A program made the position numbers and the translations under genes. From Vibrio sp. SCSIO 43135 (GTDB taxonomy: Bacteria; Pseudomonadota; Gammaproteobacteria; Enterobacterales; Vibrionaceae), in contig NZ_CP071859.1 in assembly GCF_023716665.1 (NCBI RefSeq), positions 1,364,001 through 1,428,000 on the forward strand: a stretch of DNA of 64,000 bases, in the 5' to 3' direction. The notes under the pieces are model-generated. The model did no database searches and was not told where the DNA came from. It saw only the letters and a list, made by a program, of their open reading frames with translations. Positions 60,820-64,000 of this stretch are shown here, piece after piece (the stretch's first letter is position 1; each line of letters begins with the position of its first letter).

Positions 60820-62612
60820 TGATGACCTCCATGCTGCTCTGCGTCAGCGGGCTCGATTTTTTTCAAGGTCTCGGTTTGCTTCAAGGTCTCGACTTGTTTC
60901 AAGGTCTCAATTTTTTTCAAGGTATAGTCTGAACCGTCTTTCGCGACTAGAAACCGAACCTGTTGGCCTTCCTTCACTTCTGAAAGTGACACATCATCGC
61001 TGGTGGAGAAGTTCATCTCACCTGCATCCCAGCTCCACTGTGCAACGGGTAAATGCTTCACAGTGACCATACCAAAGTCTGCCATCAGCATAGTGATTTC
61101 ACCTTCAACCCATACCTCGTTTGCAATGACGGTGTCATCAGCTTTGAAATCAACAATTTCATATTGGCCGGATGGGGATTTTTGCATTTCGAATTGTATT
61201 GATTTCCCTTTAGTCAGGGTTTCCCACTGCTTGTCGGAAATATCAACGGATTCCGCGAACGTAAAGTTCATCACCATACCTGGCCAATCCCATTCAGGAA
61301 CAGGTTGGTGGTTAATCGTCAGCATTCGGTGGCCTTGCATTACGTCGGTAATTTCACCTGTTGCCCAAGCGGTTTCCGCAGCGGTTATTTCAGGGCCATT
61401 AATACGGCTTAAATCAGCGGTTTGGCTGGACTCTGAATCGAGCATGAAGTGTGCAGACGTAACGACTGTGTCTTCCTCTGCTAGCCCTTCAAGTACTTCC
61501 ACCTTGTTATTGGCTTCGCGACCAGTAAGTATTCGAGCTGAGCGGTATTTCCCATTGCCTTCAGACAATACCACTCGGCTGATACCTCCAGAGCGAATCA
61601 CGGAAGAAGATGGGACGGTGTAAACCATGTCTTCGGAGGTAGGCTGTAGCGTGATGTTGGCGAACATGTTGGGTTTCAGCTCGCCACTTGGGTTGGCGAA
61701 CTTAAGCCTCATTCTTAGAGTTCGAGTGCTTGGGTCAAGGATCGGGTAAACGTAATCGACGCTGCCTTGCCACTCTTTACCGGGAACGGCATCAAGGTTC
61801 ATCACGGCATCACTACCTGAAGTAATCCAGTGCGCTTGGCGCTCAAACACTTCAGCATCGACCCAAACTTCGTCGAGTGGGCCTGCACTAATCACGGCTT
61901 GAGCCGGTGAAAGGTAGCCACCTTCACGAATGTTTAAACTCGCGATAACGCCATTGGCGGGCGCTTTAACTTTGATGGTTTGCTGCGCTTTGCCTTTTTT
62001 ACGTATTTGAGTGATTTGGTTTCTATCTACTCCCAGAGAAACAAGGCGCTCAGTTGCGGCTTTAACCAGTGAGTTACGGCCTGTGCGATACGCATTCAGT
62101 AGCTCTTCTTGGGCTTTTACCAACTCAGGAGAGTAAAGTGTGAATAGAACGTCGTCTTTCTTTACGACTTCGCCTACTGCATTGATGTAGAGTTTTTCAA
62201 CCCAACCGCTGACGCGAATATTGGTTTGCCACAGTTTACTTTCATCGAAGGCGATATAGCCCACTGTATCAATGTTCGGCGACATCTGCTCCTTAGTGAC
62301 AGGCGCCGTTTTAACGCCAAGGTTATTTTCGACCGACGCGTTGATAGTCACAGTGCCCGCTGGATCTTTTTCTCCAGCTAAGTCATCGGCATAGACAGGA
62401 ATTAAGTCCATTCCCATTGGTGACTTGCCGGGCTTATCGCGTTGGTAATTTGGATCCATTGGTGCAACCCAGTACAGCGGCTCGTCACTATTTGAGCCGG
62501 CAGATTCACTTGCCATTACTGACATGTCGTGGCTAAACAAGTATTGATTGGCTGCAAAACCTAATGCGGCACCCACTAGCAAAGTAAGGCTCGCGACTTG
62601 GAATGTTTTCAT
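60816..62612 (-). CDS. CusB-type RND adaptor with two CusF-like domains
   Basis: 598 residues. Residues 1-20 anchor or signal; then a metal-binding segment LYWVAPMDPNYQRDKPGKSPMGMDLIPVY, the classic adaptor hairpin, lipoyl and barrel domains to about residue 390. Two tandem CusF-like domains follow (about 395-480 and 485-565). The first has a complete Cu/Ag site (INHQPVPEWDWPGMVMNF: His, Trp, two Met). In the second (VKHLPVAQWSWDAGEMNF) one Met is replaced by Gly. A low-complexity tail (ETLKQV-type repeats) comes next, then EQHGGHQ. Adaptor and metallochaperone are thus one protein. GGAG precedes the ATG. Confidence 0.94.
   Translation of the reverse strand: MKTFQVASLTLLVGAALGFAANQYLFSHDMSVMASESAGSNSDEPLYWVAPMDPNYQRDKPGKSPMGMDLIPVYADDLAGEKDPAGTVTINASVENNLGVKTAPVTKEQMSPNIDTVGYIAFDESKLWQTNIRVSGWVEKLYINAVGEVVKKDDVLFTLYSPELVKAQEELLNAYRTGRNSLVKAATERLVSLGVDRNQITQIRKKGKAQQTIKVKAPANGVIASLNIREGGYLSPAQAVISAGPLDEVWVDAEVFERQAHWITSGSDAVMNLDAVPGKEWQGSVDYVYPILDPSTRTLRMRLKFANPSGELKPNMFANITLQPTSEDMVYTVPSSSVIRSGGISRVVLSEGNGKYRSARILTGREANNKVEVLEGLAEEDTVVTSAHFMLDSESSQTADLSRINGPEITAAETAWATGEITDVMQGHRMLTINHQPVPEWDWPGMVMNFTFAESVDISDKQWETLTKGKSIQFEMQKSPSGQYEIVDFKADDTVIANEVWVEGEITMLMADFGMVTVKHLPVAQWSWDAGEMNFSTSDDVSLSEVKEGQQVRFLVAKDGSDYTLKKIETLKQVETLKQTETLKKIEPADAEQHGGHQ
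60862..60925 (-). repeat. 18-bp tandem repeat inside the adaptor gene
   Basis: TTCAAGGTCTC recurs with an 18-bp period at 60862, 60880 and 60898, with a shortened fourth unit at 60916. It encodes the six-residue unit ETLKQ(V/T/I) in the C-terminal tail. Slippage could change the tail length in frame. Confidence 0.85.
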
Positions 62613-62623
62613 GTGTTCTCCTA

Positions 62624-64000
62624 TTACTCGCTAGTGTCTGAGTTTTGGTTGCTGGAAGGTTGGCGATTTACAGGCGTAGCAGCCTGATTCAGATTGAACT
62701 CGGGAGTATCCACCTGATAATCAAAGCCATTGAGCAGGTAAGCTAAATTGCTGTAGGCAATATTGAGATCGGTTTGAATACGGGCCTGTTCTAGCTGTAA
62801 CGCCAGCTCGTCACTGGCCGCGGTGATAACGTCATTGAATTGGGCTGTATTGTTTTGGTATCCACGTTCAACCGCTTGGGTTCTTGCGTTGGCTTGAGTG
62901 AGTAGGGTGGTTTGGTAGCGGTCTAAGCGCTGCGCCAAATTGGTTTTGTCGACCAGAAGTGCATTCACTTTGGCATTCATTTGCGCCAGTAGCTGATCTT
63001 TTTGAAGCTTAGCCGCCCCGACTTGATATTCCGCAGCCGTGTAGCTTCTGTCTTGGCGATTGCCCGTAAACAGAGGAATGTCCATGGTGACGTACGCACT
63101 GACGAGATCCGATGCAGGTTCGCCCATCATGTTGTTGGCTTGTCGGTACGCGTACATGACTTCGACACCGAACTGAGGGTTATAGGCCTCTTGGGCAATG
63201 TCGACTTGGGTTTGGCTTGCCGCAATTGAAGCATCGGAAATACGAACCATCGGGTGAGTGGACAAGTGTTCATAGTGCTGAGTTAAGCCCTCTGAACTGC
63301 CCAACATAGCTTGTACCGAGCTCCAGTCGAGCTGATTACTCGCTTGTGTGGTTTGAGCGTGAGTATTGAGCCACTGATCGCCTAACCATTCTGAAAGCTG
63401 AGAGTAGACTCGGTTTTGCTGCTGTTGGTTAGCTTGTAGCTTTTCTTCTAGCTTGCTGACTTGTAGCTGAGCTTGCAGTAAGTCCTGAGCTTCGCTTTTA
63501 CCAATTGCGTAATTGGTTTCGATAAAGCTGACCATTTCTTCCATCAGCTGTCTGTTTTGAACCAGTACGTCGCGTGCAATTTGCAAGTAGCCTAATTCCA
63601 GCCACAGCTGCGTCATGGTATTGGCGACTTCTAACTCGCGATTCTCAACTTGCAGCGCAATCGCATCGGCTTGCTGGTTGGATTTTTGTTGTTGCAGCTT
63701 GAGCGTAGAGCCTCGTTCGAACTGCTGCATCAATCCAACTGAGATATTGGTCATTGGGTCTTCGTCGAACTTGAAACTATCGACAGGCAATCCGCCAAAG
63801 CCTACTTTTAGCTTAGGATCCATCAGTGTTGCGCTCGCCACACCTGTTTCTCGCAATGATTGAGATTGCGCGTAGTACTGTTTGCGGCTTGCATCGTTTT
63901 GCAACGCTAACTCAATTAGGTGAGTTAGTGAGCTATTTGTCAGCGAATTTTGTGAGTGGGTGTTTTCTTCCAGTGGCTTGCTTGAATCAGCAATGGCTGG
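62624..64000 (-). CDS. TolC-family outer-membrane channel (CusC-like), 5' end outside the window
   Basis: 458 codons are visible and the frame is still open at the window edge, so the TTG at 63904 is internal. Two OEP-type repeats of long helices are seen (e.g. LMEEMVSFIETNYAIGKSEAQ, QARTQAVERGYQNN, ending LNIAYSNLAYLLNGF). These proteins form the outer-membrane duct of RND systems. The gene is 11 bases upstream of the CusB-like adaptor, so the operon order is channel, adaptor, pump, cupredoxin. Any regulator (CusRS or CueR) would lie beyond the window. Confidence 0.92.
   Translation of the reverse strand, partial: PAIADSSKPLEENTHSQNSLTNSSLTHLIELALQNDASRKQYYAQSQSLRETGVASATLMDPKLKVGFGGLPVDSFKFDEDPMTNISVGLMQQFERGSTLKLQQQKSNQQADAIALQVENRELEVANTMTQLWLELGYLQIARDVLVQNRQLMEEMVSFIETNYAIGKSEAQDLLQAQLQVSKLEEKLQANQQQQNRVYSQLSEWLGDQWLNTHAQTTQASNQLDWSSVQAMLGSSEGLTQHYEHLSTHPMVRISDASIAASQTQVDIAQEAYNPQFGVEVMYAYRQANNMMGEPASDLVSAYVTMDIPLFTGNRQDRSYTAAEYQVGAAKLQKDQLLAQMNAKVNALLVDKTNLAQRLDRYQTTLLTQANARTQAVERGYQNNTAQFNDVITAASDELALQLEQARIQTDLNIAYSNLAYLLNGFDYQVDTPEFNLNQAATPVNRQPSSNQNSDTSE

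Noticed and set aside
60862..60925. Short regular repeats considered as a CRISPR array
   Set aside because: Units are 18 bp with no spacers, lie in frame inside the adaptor gene and encode a hexapeptide repeat.
61003..61623. 206-codon plus-strand frame opposite the CusB-like gene
   Set aside because: Antisense to a fully recognisable adaptor; composition is Ser/Thr-rich as expected for a shadow frame.

Overview
The window is a stretch of a gammaproteobacterial chromosome that reads as Vibrio. The pointers are a tandem glycine riboswitch in front of a Na+/alanine-glycine symporter (the arrangement known from V. cholerae VC1422), a ViuB-type siderophore-interacting protein, Fur boxes, a Fur-controlled fumC, many LysR/AraC/LacI regulators each beside its target, and a high density of c-di-GMP and chemotaxis proteins. 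Species was not determined. Nearly all of the DNA is coding. No rRNA, tRNA, CRISPR array, prophage or intact insertion sequence was seen.

Layout. 0-2.5 kb: end of an HlyD/ABC-2 exporter operon. 2.6-6.7 kb: an SDR enzyme, an exported unknown, a stand-alone RibD-type deaminase, a PhzF isomerase-like protein and a siderophore-interacting reductase with a Fur box. 6.8-17.4 kb: accessory metabolism built of divergent regulator/target pairs (SDR/LysR, MFS/LysR, MBL hydrolase/GlxA-type AraC), a TetR gene with its own operator cluster followed by DUF1992 and MmcQ/YjbR genes, and a MATE pump. 17.5-22.5 kb: a four-gene peptide/nickel-type ABC importer whose two permeases are fused, preceded by a Zur-like palindrome. 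22.5-26.8 kb: a polytopic membrane protein, an M32 carboxypeptidase, a 50-codon membrane peptide, a glycine-zipper protein and a LysE exporter.

26.8-31.5 kb: a signalling operon made of a 58-residue membrane peptide, a solute-symporter/histidine kinase and a REC-DUF3369-HD-GYP response regulator. 31.7-33.6 kb: AGCS symporter under a tandem glycine riboswitch with a recognisable promoter. 33.8-37.9 kb: small membrane and coiled-coil proteins, a GGDEF-EAL protein and ferredoxin-NADP reductase. 38-41.7 kb: a UlaABC-like PTS divergent from a LacI regulator, with three operator palindromes between them and no catabolic genes. 41.8-50.8 kb: a His/Cys-rich secreted peptide, an aminotransferase/AraC pair, a Fur-controlled FagA-like gene with fumC, a chemoreceptor, an exported amidohydrolase and a periplasmic binding protein.

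50.9-55.6 kb: an island holding LysR / DUF1254-DUF1214 protein / LysR-like genes, bracketed by two different decayed copies of one redoxin gene. 55.7-64 kb: an MFS transporter, then a Cu/Ag resistance operon read leftward: TolC-like channel (cut by the window edge), CusB-like adaptor carrying two CusF-like domains and a repeated tail, CusA pump, and a Met/His-rich cupredoxin.
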